A stretch of 64,000 bases of DNA. Origin: Neofusicoccum parvum (Eukaryota > Ascomycota > Dothideomycetes > Botryosphaeriales > Botryosphaeriaceae). A model generated the notes under the pieces. It searched no databases. It had not been told where the DNA came from and was given only the letters and a program-made list of their open reading frames with translations. Made by a program: the position numbers and the translations under genes. This document shows positions 1 to 9,980 of the stretch, in pieces; position 1 is the stretch's first letter; the number at the start of each line of letters is the position of its first letter. The stretch lies in contig CP087211.1 in NCBI GenBank assembly GCA_020912385.1, positions 1,240,001 to 1,304,000 of the forward strand. Reading direction: 5' to 3'.

Positions 1-3000
1 CATTTGAGAGCGTCAGAAGGAAGCTTGACGTAACGCATCAAGCCCTGGTGCAAGCATCATGGGCAGCCGTTCTCCAGAAGCACTTCACTGGAGCTGTGAC
101 GCTCGGGATGGTCGTTTCGGGTAGATCCATCGACTTTGAAGGAGCGGACCAGACCATTGGACCCATGTTCAACACCATCCCTTTCCACCTCCGTTTCGGC
201 AAAAACGAGAATTGGGCTCAAGTTGTGCGCAGATGCCATGACTTCAACACTTCAGCCCTTCCATACCAGCATACACCGCTCCGCGACATCATGAAGTGGT
301 GCAAGCGGGCACCAAGCCAGCCGCTCTTTGACACTCTGTTCGTTTTCCAGAAGGAAATGGAAGATAGCGAGCCCGACAAGACCCTGTGGACTTTGCTTGA
401 AGATCAGCCTGAAGCCGATTATCCACTTGCGCTTGAAGTAGAGCAGAAGCAAGACGGATCCCTGGGTCTCACTATTGTGGCTCAGGGTCACATTGCGGAC
501 CAGGAAACACTCCATGGCCTTCTTACTGAATTTGAAACTGCGTTTACCGACTTGCTAAATAATCCAGAGGCACTCATCTCGGACACCGTTGGCGACATCC
601 AGTCCTCCAGCTCAGCTCACACGAACGGCATGAACGGCCACGCCAACGGCTATCTGAACGGTGTAGAAGGATTCGAATGGACAGCCGTAGCCCGGCGCAT
701 TCAGGACGAGATCGCCACACTTGCCGGTATCGAACCTGCCGAGGTGGATGAGCACACGACAATTTTCGAGTTTGGGTTGGATAGTATCGATGCTATCAAG
801 CTCTCCTCGAGGCTCAAGAAGAGTGGGATCAACCTCCCGGTCAGCCAGATCATGCGTAGCTTGACCATTCCCCGGATGACCAAGGAGGTCACCGAGAAGG
901 CTTCCGACAGCCAAGCTGTCACACCGGGTGCCACACTGGAATCGCAACAGGCTCAGCTCGTGGACCATTTCCGCAAGACGGACACCATTGACATGGAGAA
1001 GGTTGAGCGCATCTTGCCAGTTACTCCTCTTCAGGAGGCAATGGTCGCAGAGATGCTGTCATCCGACTTCCATCACTATTTCAACCACGATGTCTTGAAA
1101 CTCGCGCCCGAGGTTGATATCGAGAAGATGAAGCAGGCCTGGCTGAGCGTTTTCCGCAGCTCCGCCGTCCTTCGTACCGCCTTTGAAGAGGTAGAAGACC
1201 CTGATCTTGACATGTCTTTTGCGCAGATTGTGTACAAGCCGAAGGACCTGATCATCCGGGACGTCGAAGCCGCTTCTCAGGAGGAAATCGACTCTATTTT
1301 GGAGAGCATCAGAACCAAGACTGCCGAGAAGGGTGGAAAGGCAGATCTTTTCCAACTGAGCGTCATCCGAACCAACTCCGAGACTTATCTGGCTTTATCA
1401 GTTGCTCACGCTCTGTATGATGGCTGGTCTCTGGGCCTCGTTCACGGTGATGTTCAAAACGCGTATGCAGGCAACAGCAATGTCCGGCCCGCGTACGATC
1501 ACATCTTGGAAGATATTTTGAATGCCTCTGGAGAAAAAGCTGCGAACTTCTGGCGCGACTTTCTGGGTGGAGCGCCCAGTGGGCTGCTTTCACAGGGTCG
1601 GGTGCAAGACCTCAGCACCGAGCTTGAGGTCTACCGCAAGGAGCACACCGCATCGGTATCTGTCGAGGCTCTCCGCTCCTTCTGCAAGAATGCTGGTATC
1701 ACCCTGCAAGCTCTTGGCCAGACATGCTGGTCGCTTGTGCTTGCCTCCTACCTCGGCAAGCTAGATCTCGTCTTCGGAGTAGTGTTGTCTGGAAGAGACA
1801 GCCAGGAGGCGGAGGACGTCATGTTCCCGACAATGAACACCGTGGCTGTCAGATCAATCATTCACGGGACGAGAAAGGAGATGCTTAGGTACATGCAGGA
1901 GAACATCAGCACCATGAGGCAGTTCCAGCACTTCCCGCTCCGCAAGGCCAAGGCCATGGCGGAAACCCGCGGCAGGTCTCTCTTCGACTCACTCTTCATC
2001 TTCCAGACTCGGCCCAGCGAAGACAACCAAAGCGCATCCGACGCTTTGTACGAGTCTGTTGGAGGTGCTGCTGATGTTGAGTATCCGGTTGCTGTCGAGA
2101 TGGAGGCGGTTGGTGACACTCTTGTCTGGCGCGCCGCTTGCAAGTCGAACGTATTTGATGAAGTTGGCACCGATGAGCTTCTCAAGCGTGTTGACGCCGT
2201 TGTCAAGAACATTGTCGACTCTCCGGATGCTGGTGCTGTTGCTTACGGAGGTGATGGCGCTTCTGTCTGTGGCCTGCCTCCGTTCAAGGACCTCTCTGCC
2301 GAGAGTAGTGATGCAGACGAGACCGAAATTCTTGTCAACGGTACCCATACTTCAACCGAGTGGACAGCGACCGAAAAGATGGTCCGGGAAGTGCTCTCTA
2401 CAGTCTCCAAGGTCCCTGAGGATGAGATCACTAAGGATCTGACAATGTTCCACCTGGGATTGGACTCGATCAGCGCAATCAAGGTGTCTTCGCTGCTGCG
2501 GAAGAAGTCAATCAAGCTTAGCGTCAGTGAAATGCTGCGCGCTGCAACCGTGGAGAAGATGGCACAGGTCATTGAGGGCCGGCAGGCGAGCACCACCACG
2601 CCCGAGGCATCTCCAGAAAAGGTTCTGGCCGATGCGCTGAAGCCCTTGGACGTGGAGAACCTGTTCAAGGATGCGAAGATCTCGTCGGAGAATGTTGAGC
2701 AAGTGATGCCAGCCACCGCTGGCCAGACCTACATGCTGTCTGTCTGGCAGAAGACGGAAGGCTCACTGCTCTTCCCTGAATTCGAGTACCACATCGAGGG
2801 CTCTATCGATGAAGAGCGCCTTCGCGGGGCCTGGAACTCACTGGTTTGCGCCAACCCTATTCTGCGGACAATGTTCGTTGCTAGCGGGAATCAGGATACG
2901 CCGTTCATCCAGGTGGTCTTGAAGCAGACTGAGCAGGGATTCCAAACTATTAACACCTACACACCGCCTGTGAAGCCTCGGAAGAAGCGCAGCTCCTCTC

Positions 3001-4166
3001 GTACCAGATCCTTGATCAAAAAGGTGTCGCAGAAGTTCAAGCACGCACTTTCCCGGCATGCTGAGGAAGGGAAGCAACCGCTGCAGAACGGAGAACCGAT
3101 GCCAACCAAGTCGATCCAGCCCTTCGTCAAGCTCGTTGCCAAGAAGCAGCACGACCGCTGGCACCTCACACTCAAAATCCACCACGCCCTCTACGATGGC
3201 GTCAGCCTCCCCATCCTGATGCAGCAATTCCAAACCCTCTGCACCAATCCCTCCCAACCGCCCGCTCCCAGCACCGCCTTCCCCTCCCTCATCGCCGCAA
3301 CCGCCTCGCCCGACTCCCTCGCCAAGCGCCGCGCCTTCTGGACCTCCTACCTCCAGGACGCAGCCCCGGCGCCGCGCCTCAACCAACCCGCCTCGCCCCG
3401 GCCCGGCCGCGTCAGCGTCTTCAAACCCAACATCTGCGCCTCCGTCGCCGCGCTCGAGGCGGCCGCCATGAAGCGCGGCATCAACGTGCAGTCGCTCTTC
3501 CTGGCGGCGTACGCGCGCCTGTACGCGCGCCTGACGGGCGCGCAGGCCGGCGCGGACGTCGTGTTCGGCCTGTGGCTCGCGAACCGCAGCCACGCGGTCG
3601 ACGGCCTGGCGGACGCGGCGGCGCCGACGGTCAACCTCGTGCCGCTGCGCGTGAGGGCCGCGCTGGCGAAGGACGCGTTCGAGGTGGCGGCGCAGGTGCA
3701 GGCGGATCTGAGGGAGATTGGGAGCGTGGAGAACGCCGGGACGGGGCTGTGGGAGGTGGGCACGTGGACGGGGGTGAGGGTGGATTCGTTTGTGAACTTC
3801 TTGAAGCTGCCCGAAGGAGAGGATGGTGAGAAGGGTGCAGAAGGTGTCAGGGTGAGGGAGGTGGAGAACGAGGGGTTGAAGGAGGGGTGGAGTCGGGTGG
3901 AGAAGAACGAAGAAGGGCCATTTGAGGTCCCGGCGGAGTTGCGGAGGAGTGCGGTCGGCGATGCTTACTTGGTGAGTCTTGGTTCCGCGGATCCTGTGAG
4001 AAGAGCTCTTACTGATGACGTGCAGCACTCGCTTGATGTCGAAGCGACGGTCAGGGGAGGCAGATTGGATATGGGTGTTTTCTGCAACGCAGAGCTCCTA
4101 GGCCTTTCAAAGGCCGAGCAGCTTGTGAGGGATATGGCGGAGGAGTTTAAAAACTTGATGGAGTAA
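1..4166 (+). CDS. NPS2: Siderophore nonribosomal peptide synthetase, C-terminal part (ferricrocin type)
   Basis: The reading frame is open at the left edge (first full codon at base 3) and ends at TAA 4166. Domain order: end of a condensation (C) domain (to about 570); peptidyl carrier T domain with FGLDSIDAIKLS, phosphopantetheine Ser codon 783-785; C domain (about 990-2230) with motif AHALYDGW near 1404; second T domain with LGLDSISAIKVS, Ser codon 2466-2468; terminal C domain (about 2690-4163) with HHALYDG near 3180. The terminal repeating C-T-C-T-C layout without adenylation domains is typical of fungal hydroxamate siderophore synthetases (SidC/NPS2), which build ferricrocin-like intracellular iron stores; the adenylation part would lie left of the window. 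A 54-nt intron is likely at 3972-4025 (GTGAGT, branch ACTGATG, GCAG); it is in frame and has no stop. Family call is strong; product is inferred. Confidence 0.88.
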   Translation, partial: FESVRRKLDVTHQALVQASWAAVLQKHFTGAVTLGMVVSGRSIDFEGADQTIGPMFNTIPFHLRFGKNENWAQVVRRCHDFNTSALPYQHTPLRDIMKWCKRAPSQPLFDTLFVFQKEMEDSEPDKTLWTLLEDQPEADYPLALEVEQKQDGSLGLTIVAQGHIADQETLHGLLTEFETAFTDLLNNPEALISDTVGDIQSSSSAHTNGMNGHANGYLNGVEGFEWTAVARRIQDEIATLAGIEPAEVDEHTTIFEFGLDSIDAIKLSSRLKKSGINLPVSQIMRSLTIPRMTKEVTEKASDSQAVTPGATLESQQAQLVDHFRKTDTIDMEKVERILPVTPLQEAMVAEMLSSDFHHYFNHDVLKLAPEVDIEKMKQAWLSVFRSSAVLRTAFEEVEDPDLDMSFAQIVYKPKDLIIRDVEAASQEEIDSILESIRTKTAEKGGKADLFQLSVIRTNSETYLALSVAHALYDGWSLGLVHGDVQNAYAGNSNVRPAYDHILEDILNASGEKAANFWRDFLGGAPSGLLSQGRVQDLSTELEVYRKEHTASVSVEALRSFCKNAGITLQALGQTCWSLVLASYLGKLDLVFGVVLSGRDSQEAEDVMFPTMNTVAVRSIIHGTRKEMLRYMQENISTMRQFQHFPLRKAKAMAETRGRSLFDSLFIFQTRPSEDNQSASDALYESVGGAADVEYPVAVEMEAVGDTLVWRAACKSNVFDEVGTDELLKRVDAVVKNIVDSPDAGAVAYGGDGASVCGLPPFKDLSAESSDADETEILVNGTHTSTEWTATEKMVREVLSTVSKVPEDEITKDLTMFHLGLDSISAIKVSSLLRKKSIKLSVSEMLRAATVEKMAQVIEGRQASTTTPEASPEKVLADALKPLDVENLFKDAKISSENVEQVMPATAGQTYMLSVWQKTEGSLLFPEFEYHIEGSIDEERLRGAWNSLVCANPILRTMFVASGNQDTPFIQVVLKQTEQGFQTINTYTPPVKPRKKRSSSRTRSLIKKVSQKFKHALSRHAEEGKQPLQNGEPMPTKSIQPFVKLVAKKQHDRWHLTLKIHHALYDGVSLPILMQQFQTLCTNPSQPPAPSTAFPSLIAATASPDSLAKRRAFWTSYLQDAAPAPRLNQPASPRPGRVSVFKPNICASVAALEAAAMKRGINVQSLFLAAYARLYARLTGAQAGADVVFGLWLANRSHAVDGLADAAAPTVNLVPLRVRAALAKDAFEVAAQVQADLREIGSVENAGTGLWEVGTWTGVRVDSFVNFLKLPEGEDGEKGAEGVRVREVENEGLKEGWSRVEKNEEGPFEVPAELRRSAVGDAYLVSLGSADPVRRALTDDVQHSLDVEATVRGGRLDMGVFCNAELLGLSKAEQLVRDMAEEFKNLME

Positions 4167-4578
4167 GAGCCTACCCATCATTTGTGGATCAAGAGACTTG
4201 TCCGGCTCTCCAGATTGAGCCGGTCACTGGACCAGTGTGCCGGACAGGTGCTCCAGATCCTTGAGTTCTTGGCTGTTTCATTTTCATAGTTTGTTCGACT
4301 CATCTCCTATTGTTCTGCCTTGCGGCATCGTTCATAGAAAGGGCATAGAAGCGACAGGCGTTTGTGATTTGCTGTATATAGTTTCGGTAACGACTGGTAT
4401 ATACGCTTGCTTAGAAAATTCTGGCTCTTGCAACGGTGAGGCTACCAACGAATGTGCCTGCACAAGGTAAACCATTCAAGACTGAAGGCTTTCGTGCAGT
4501 CATGAATTCATCAGCGAATGTCAGTCGTGGACTCATCAACGAACGTGGAAGCGCCCAGCGCCTCGCCCCCAAGCCGAA
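4167..4578. other. Intergenic, convergent 3' ends
   Basis: This holds the 3' flanks of the NRPS gene and of the small minus-strand gene that follows. I see no coding pattern, repeat or RNA gene in it. Confidence 0.5.
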
Positions 4579-5313
4579 TCACCGCTGCCCTCTCACCACC
4601 GTGAACTCACGCCGCGGCTTCGAAGGAGGCCGCATCCAGGCAGGCAATCTCTCGCCGGCCCGGGCCAGAGACCCCTGCCTCCGCAGCTTCGACGGCACGC
4701 GCTCCGGCAGCGCGGCGAACTGCGCAAACAACGCCGCCTTCTCGCCATACACCTCCTCCTCGCGCACCACGTCCGCAAGGTCCTCCTGCGCCCTCAGCGC
4801 CGCCTTCTCGTCGAAGACCTCCTCCTCACCCTCCCCCTCCCTCCTCTCCTTCCGTATCCGCCTCCTCGCCCTCTTCTTCGTCCCCATCCTCTCCAGCCGC
4901 CCCTTCCTCTCCCCTCCAGCCGCCGAATCGTCCTTCCCGCGCTGCTGCTCCTCCTCGCGGCGCCGCGCCGTCGGCGTCGCCGCCCGCCACCGGATGAAGT
5001 ACCGCGGCTCGCGCAGCCGCTTGGGCAGGTAGTAGGCGCCCAGCGGCGGCGGGTTCTGCGTGCGGAGGTCGAGCATCGCCGGCACGGTGCCGGGCCGGTT
5101 CAGGATGCCGCTGATCTCGGCCCAGGTGTAGGGCCCTTCTTCGACGAGGTGCGGCTGCTGGGGGTGGGGGGGTTTCGGGGTTACCGGGGGTCGGTTCGGA
5201 TCGGGTGGTGGGGGGGAGGAGGAAGGAAGGGAATGCAGGGCCGGGGAGATGGCCCGGGGGGGTGCAGGGAGAGTGCTTACGTCGGGGGGCTTGGCGAAGA
5301 GGAAATCGAACAT
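4579..5313 (-). CDS. Unrecognised basic protein, two exons
   Basis: The start is ATG at 5313. Exon 1 (5313-5281) encodes MFDFLFAKPPD, followed by a GTAAGC donor at 5280. The acceptor is the CAG at 5160-5158 or the next CAG at 5157-5155; both keep the frame (123 or 126 nt), so a retained intron would also be translatable as a proline-rich insert. The spliced protein is about 203 aa. The most protein-like stretch is GPYTWAEISGILNRPGTVPA followed by LDLRTQNPPPLGAYYLP; the rest is strongly basic and acidic (KKRARRRIRKERREGEG) and probably helical or disordered, then ends in a basic tail. I do not recognise the family. The frame is uninterrupted over very GC-rich sequence, which makes length alone weak evidence; the splice signals and the conserved-looking core are the main support. 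Confidence 0.55.
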   Translation of the reverse strand: MFDFLFAKPPDVSTLPAPPRAISPALHSLPSSSPPPPDPNRPPVTPKPPHPQQPHLVEEGPYTWAEISGILNRPGTVPAMLDLRTQNPPPLGAYYLPKRLREPRYFIRWRAATPTARRREEEQQRGKDDSAAGGERKGRLERMGTKKRARRRIRKERREGEGEEEVFDEKAALRAQEDLADVVREEEVYGEKAALFAQFAALPERVPSKLRRQGSLARAGERLPAWMRPPSKPRREFTVVRGQR

Positions 5314-6225
5314 GGCAGCGGCGTCGGGCGCACGGACTCGGGGTGGGTGGTGTGGTTGAGGGTGTCTCGGTTTTCGTGTGGGATTGTTGATCGGGGCGGA
5401 CGGGTGGGTGGCTGGCGGTTGCGGCCCCCGCTCACGACGGGCAGCTGCGATCTGCGCGGGGAGAAAGGCTTTTGAAATATTGACATGATTGTGCGGGGAA
5501 GGTTAAAATTGTGAAACAAGCATGATGACAAGTGACGATGGCGGTTGGGTGTTGAGAGGGAGAATTTGGTCGGCTAACCCCCTGGGTTCCACGGATCTGT
5601 GTCCACGCCTTGCGCTCGTCCAGGCCACATCGTTCGAGAAGTTGGCAGAGGAAAATCACGAATTCCTTCCTTGGGGTTTCCGAAGGATGAAAGGCCCTAT
5701 TCGGAGGGGTACATCGTTCTGCGGTGGTTCTTGAGACCCTGAGAGACGGTGCAACTGCATCTAGTCAGCCAAACAGTTCCGTCTTGGGCCCCAAATCCCC
5801 CCTTCCTTGCTAAATGGACCTAGAATCTTAGGTCCCGGACGTCATATCAGTAATCTGAAAATGTACATTACGGTGGTGGAGGTTTTGTTGGTCCTGCAAG
5901 CAGTTCTCTCGGTCCGAAGCCTTCCACAATGGTTAAACCAGCTCCTCCAAACCAGGAAGGAAACAAGGAGCTCTATATAGGTCTACATTTAGGGTATGTG
6001 AGTAGTATAAAGCGCAGTAATCCCGAGAAATGGAAGCTTTTACCCTAAGCATCTGCCACACAATGGATATTTTGAAAAGAAGTAAGCAAATATTAAGGCG
6101 GATTGCTGCTGACACAAACGTCGCACATGATAATACAAATAATCAGGCCGATGGCTCAATAAGCCGTTGATGTGAAGAGTGTCATAGCAGTGTTGGCGAC
6201 ACATACCTCAACACTCTGCGTCCTC
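5314..6225. other. Intergenic region
   Basis: This lies between the promoter side of the small basic gene and the 3' end of the Zn2Cys6 regulator. From about 5750 the sequence becomes AT-richer than its neighbours. Only short unsupported frames are present, and I see no feature to name. Confidence 0.5.
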
Positions 6226-8598
6226 TTAACCTTCGTCAAAGCGCCACCTGTTCAACATCTCGAAGCTATTGTAGTCACATGGCAGAGAATCGATCGCAAA
6301 CCCCAAGCTTGTTTCTGTCCAAAGGAAGTCATCAAGCAGCATGTCCTCCGAAAATGCTTCGGCATCTGTCTCAGTGTTGAGGCCAGACGTCAGTTCTTCC
6401 GGAAACTTCTGCACTAAGCTCTCGCCTGGCACCGTAAAAACTGATGCCGCCTGAAAAGGACTGTCGTCCGAGTTCCCGGAGTCCGGGCTCGTAGCTTGAT
6501 TGTTCTCCAAAATGTATGTGTTGGAGCCCCCCTCGTGCGCGGGGCTTCCCAGCTCCTGGTAGAGTTTGAAAAGGCTCTGTCGGATCCGCTTCGCAATGTT
6601 CCAGGCGGTGGATAGCTCCTCCAATATCTGCAGACATGACTGGATCATTCGAGCTTCCTTTAATTTTGTCCCTTCCGGTTTCTGCTTTGCTAGTTGTAGC
6701 AAGACAATTGACGCCGACAGTGTGCAGTGGGTTGCCGTTATGGGACTTTTGCGGAAGGATCCGTACACTTGCCGGTACCTACGGGCTACAAGTACCATCT
6801 GTCTGCTGGCTTCGTGACACGTTACAGTAGCCTTTTTGGTTATGGCATCGTTTCCCTCTCCAGTCGGTTGTTCTTGATTTTTAGCCAGAAATGGTTTCAT
6901 CAGAAGAATAAAAGATGTGTGATACACCATGTGCGTAGTGTAAGCCTGTGGAGGTATGTCGTTGTTGGACGTGCGATCAATCCGAAGTTCGGGCGGTAGG
7001 TCGTAGAACCAAGTCTTCAGTTCAAGAATGCAAGAGGAAAGAAACGAAACCTTTTGCTGCTGGTTCACCAATGGCTTTGGAGCATATCTGTGGCAATTAC
7101 GTTTGTGTCCCTAGTGGTTGAATGGCCGGTTCACTTACAGCGTGAGGATGATTTTTTCCAATATGCAGCACAGGGCAATTAATGCCGTTTGATGGGGCTT
7201 CGAGTTTGAGGGAATGTTGACCGCTCCCTGGTGGTCCTACGGGAATAGAATAATTAGTACCGCTTTGTGAAGCTAACAAGGACGACCTGAAGATTTCGCA
7301 TGTACACAGCAGGAGTTTCTTACCAACATAGTACAGACTCTGCCACTGTAAATTGCTGCAAGCTTATCATGGCAATACAACGCCCAATATATCTGTCTTC
7401 TAAGGTCCGCTTCTTCTATAGGCATCAGATCAGAGCCAGCCAAGGACTTTGCATCCAGGTTGAGGCCCATGTCGAGGGCTAATCGATTGGCCATTCCATG
7501 ATGCAGCCAGCCCGCCGCATCAGATCCAGTGGCCTATGACCGTCAGAATTCAGTGAATTTTGCTTCCACGCATAGGAGTGTCTGGCTTACAAAGTACATC
7601 ATTCCCAGAAGGCATAGTGATTGGATGGTTGTGATGCTGGGCCACTTCAGCTCGTAACGAAGCAGCACTTCTGCCCTTTCAAAGAACACATTTCCAGCTG
7701 TGTTGGAATCGTCTGGATCTGAACGTAGCTCGGGTCTGTCTGAGAAGCGTGATCCAAGGGCAAGCATACAGTTCAAAAGCAAAGGGCTGGAGTATCGGCC
7801 ATTGCAGCGTTCGCTTTCTCGGAAGAGCTCTTCGTTGACCACCTGGTACCAAGGCTGCTCCCATGTGAAATACAGATCAATCAGCTCCCCTTTCAACTCG
7901 TCCGACACCTGGTCTTGGTCCTCATCGATCTGTAAAAAACGACTGGACTGGATGCGGGACTGAATGGATTCTGGAGCACCGTCAAGCCGAGCCCCCGGAC
8001 TGCATCCGGACGATTGAAACTCAAGACGGCCACTCGTTGGCCCAAAATAACGCATCTCGCCATCTTGGTCGAAGTTCAAAGACTCGTCCAGAGATAAGGC
8101 TCCCTCAAATGCGGCGCAGAGCTCTTCGAAGTGGGATGAGCTGGTTCCGCCTCCAATGTCTGCTCGTCCAGAGCTGGCCACAGGCACGGATTCCGGAGAT
8201 GCCTTGTCTTCTGCTATGGCTCGGGCCACGGCGGCATCGACGTCAATACCATGCGATTCCAAAACACGCTCCAGCAGCTCGATGCGATTCCGCAGAAGCC
8301 GGACGTAGGACTGGGGCGCAGGGCGGCGCCCGTCCTCTTCAAATCGGAACCGACATTCTATGCTGCGATCTGCACACCGCGAGCAGGATGGCCGTTTGCC
8401 GTCACACTGATAAACGTCAACACGCGGAAGACGGGGGGGCCGAAGTCAGATCACGTGACTGGATCTACGGGACTCCACCTTTGCGCGTCGGCGGCGGCAC
8501 TCTTCGCAAGCTTTTGATGTGTATTTTCGTCTCGCTGTTCCGGCACCCGCGTTGACGCTCTGCCGCTCACGGGCTGCAGGGCGAGGTGCGGTGGACAT
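6226..8598 (-). CDS. Zn2Cys6 binuclear cluster transcription factor
   Basis: Proposed exons are 8598-8479, 8406-7591, 7533-7324, 7236-7139 and 7087-6226, encoding 701 aa. The DNA-binding cluster is CEECRRRRAKC then DGKRPSCSRC, giving spacing C-x2-C-x6-C-x6-C-x2-C-x6-C at residues 31-58. The first intron (8478-8407, 72 nt) splits it exactly between Lys40 and Cys41. A short coiled coil follows (YVRLLRNRIELLERVLESHG). The middle region (FTWEQPWYQVVNEELF, AAGWLHHGMANRLALDMGL, RRQIYWALYCHDKLAAIYSG) is the fungal-specific transcription factor domain. The C-terminus is acidic (EDMLLDDFLW) and may activate. The start was chosen as the ATG 40 codons before the intron; in-frame ATGs further out encode non-conserved sequence. 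The gene diverges from the RidA-like gene, so the two may be co-regulated. The regulated pathway cannot be read from sequence. Confidence 0.9.
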
Positions 8599-8937
8599 GA
8601 CGCTTCGTTGGCGGAGGTGCTGAGGGCGGTAGTGCCCGGTTAGGGCTGACACAAAGCGGGCTTGGACGGCGGAGAAGCCTCTTGCGCCGCAGGATAACGG
8701 TGACGTAGACGGCCAAGGCCAGTGTGCAGAATTTGCACAGGGAATGTTTGTTGGTTTGTCAGCGGGACCAAGATGTCCTCCCAACCGAAGAGGAATTTAT
8801 ATTCCGCCCTGTGTTCAGATCACGTGATGCTCAGTATAAAGTAACCACCACGAACGCCAATGACGGGCAATCAGGCTAGAAGCTGTTGGATTACAGACAG
8901 AAGTTCATTATTCTCTTTGTTTCGGACTGCCGCAATC
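8599..8937. promoter_or_regulatory. Divergent promoter with palindromic CACGTG site
   Basis: This 339-bp interval separates the Zn2Cys6 regulator (minus) from the RidA-like gene (plus), so it must carry both promoters. It contains the perfect 10-bp palindrome ATCACGTGAT at 8819-8828 and a TATA-like CAGTATAAAGT just after it, 100 bp before the RidA-like start. A second near-identical site, ATCACGTGAC, lies at 8450-8459 inside the first intron of the regulator. CACGTG is the core bound by bHLH factors. Confidence 0.5.
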
Positions 8938-9401
8938 ATGTCAGGCCTCAAATACTACGCGTACGAAGGCAAGGGCCAAAGATCGCTTGAGAAGCATTGG
9001 TACAGCCAAGCTGTCCGCGTGGGCAACAGGATTGAGTGCTCCGGCCAGGGTACGCTTGAGCTTTTCTTACACTTGCAACATGCGCGCTGACATTCTCTTT
9101 GCAATCAGGCGGATGGGATCCCGAAACCGAAGTGTTTTACACCGAAATCAACGCGCAGATCGACCAGGCATTCAAGAACGTCGACCTCAACCTCAAGGAC
9201 GCCGGCGGAAAAGGATGGTCTCAGGTCTTCCGCGTCAACTCCTACCACGTGCCGCTCAACAATGAGGCGCTGGCGGCAATGCGCCGGAATTTCGAGAAGT
9301 GGATGCCGAACCACAAACCGATCTGGACATGTGTTGGTGTTACTAGGCTTGGAGAGGACGACATGAGGGTGGAGATTGAGGTGGTTGCTTTGGATGAGTA
9401 G
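8938..9401 (+). CDS. RidA/YjgF/UK114-family protein
   Basis: Two exons (8938-9049 and 9109-9401) encode 134 aa. The intron runs GTACGC..ATCAG with branch GCTGAC. The family fold is seen in HWYSQAVRVGNRIECSGQGG, the helix EINAQIDQAFKNVDLNLKDA, and the terminal strand DMRVEIEVVALDE, and the length is typical of the trimeric RidA group. RidA enzymes hydrolyse reactive enamines and imines released by PLP enzymes, using a conserved arginine just before the penultimate strand. Here the matching stretch reads KPIWTCVGVTRL, with Trp110 at the place where that arginine is expected, so the classical deaminase activity is doubtful and this may be one of the arginine-less Rid subgroups. It shares a promoter with the Zn2Cys6 regulator upstream. 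Confidence 0.88.
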
Positions 9402-9523
9402 GGTGCTGCAAACGCAAGCTAGCTTGCTCAGTGATGCTTCTTCAATGCAACCGAAACTTTCTCCTGTTTGACAGCTCAACCTTGGAGTTCATTGATATAG
9501 ACATTGAGTAACTCAAGTAAGAT

Positions 9524-9980
9524 TCAGTCACTTGATGTATTCTTCATTTCTTCAACTGGGAAATCTTGATCTTTCAACTTTGCTAGTTTTGTAGAAGACC
9601 ATCCCGTCTTTCCTCTATCCACCGTGTTCAGCACCAACGACAGGCAATAGCTGACCACCCCCGTCCCGCACCACTGCGAGAACACGCCCAGCGACACCAA
9701 CACAGCCGCGCGCCGGTGGGGTGGCCCATGAAGGACTGCCACTGCGGGAGCAACTGCAGCCCGTTCATCATGGTGGCGTCGTAGCCGTTGGCGGCGCTGA
9801 GGAGCATGAGGCTGAAGATGGAGAAGTTGAGCCGGAGGAGGTGCCGTTGCGTGTACCAGCGCGGTGGGTTCGCTGGGAGGGCCGTTGTGAGCGCCTGGGG
9901 GCTGTGAGGGTGCTGCTGTGTTTGATGGATGGGTTTGGAGGACTTACTGCGCCGGCGCGGCTGGCGACTTTGTCTGGCAT
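9524..9980 (-). pseudogene. MFS sugar transporter relic with internal deletion
   Basis: The start is normal for this family: ATG 9980, an 11-codon first exon, a 53-nt intron (9947-9895, GTAAGT..CAG), then the N-terminal segment with PRWYTQRHLLRLNFSIFSLM and GYDATMMNGLQLLPQWQSFM, that is the first membrane helix and the motif after it. At about 9720 the frame jumps. The next recognisable piece, RRAAVLVSLGVFSQWCGTGV followed by VSYCLSLVLNTV, belongs to the central loop and following helix of lactose-permease-like sugar carriers, some 200 residues further on in a full protein. After this the similarity fades and nothing of the C-terminal half follows. I read it as a gene reduced by a large internal deletion with a frameshift at the joint, then truncated. 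Confidence 0.75.

Noticed and set aside
2838..4028. 396-codon minus-strand frame opposite the NRPS end
   Set aside because: Antisense shadow of the GC-rich terminal C domain; Arg/His/Leu-rich with no motif.
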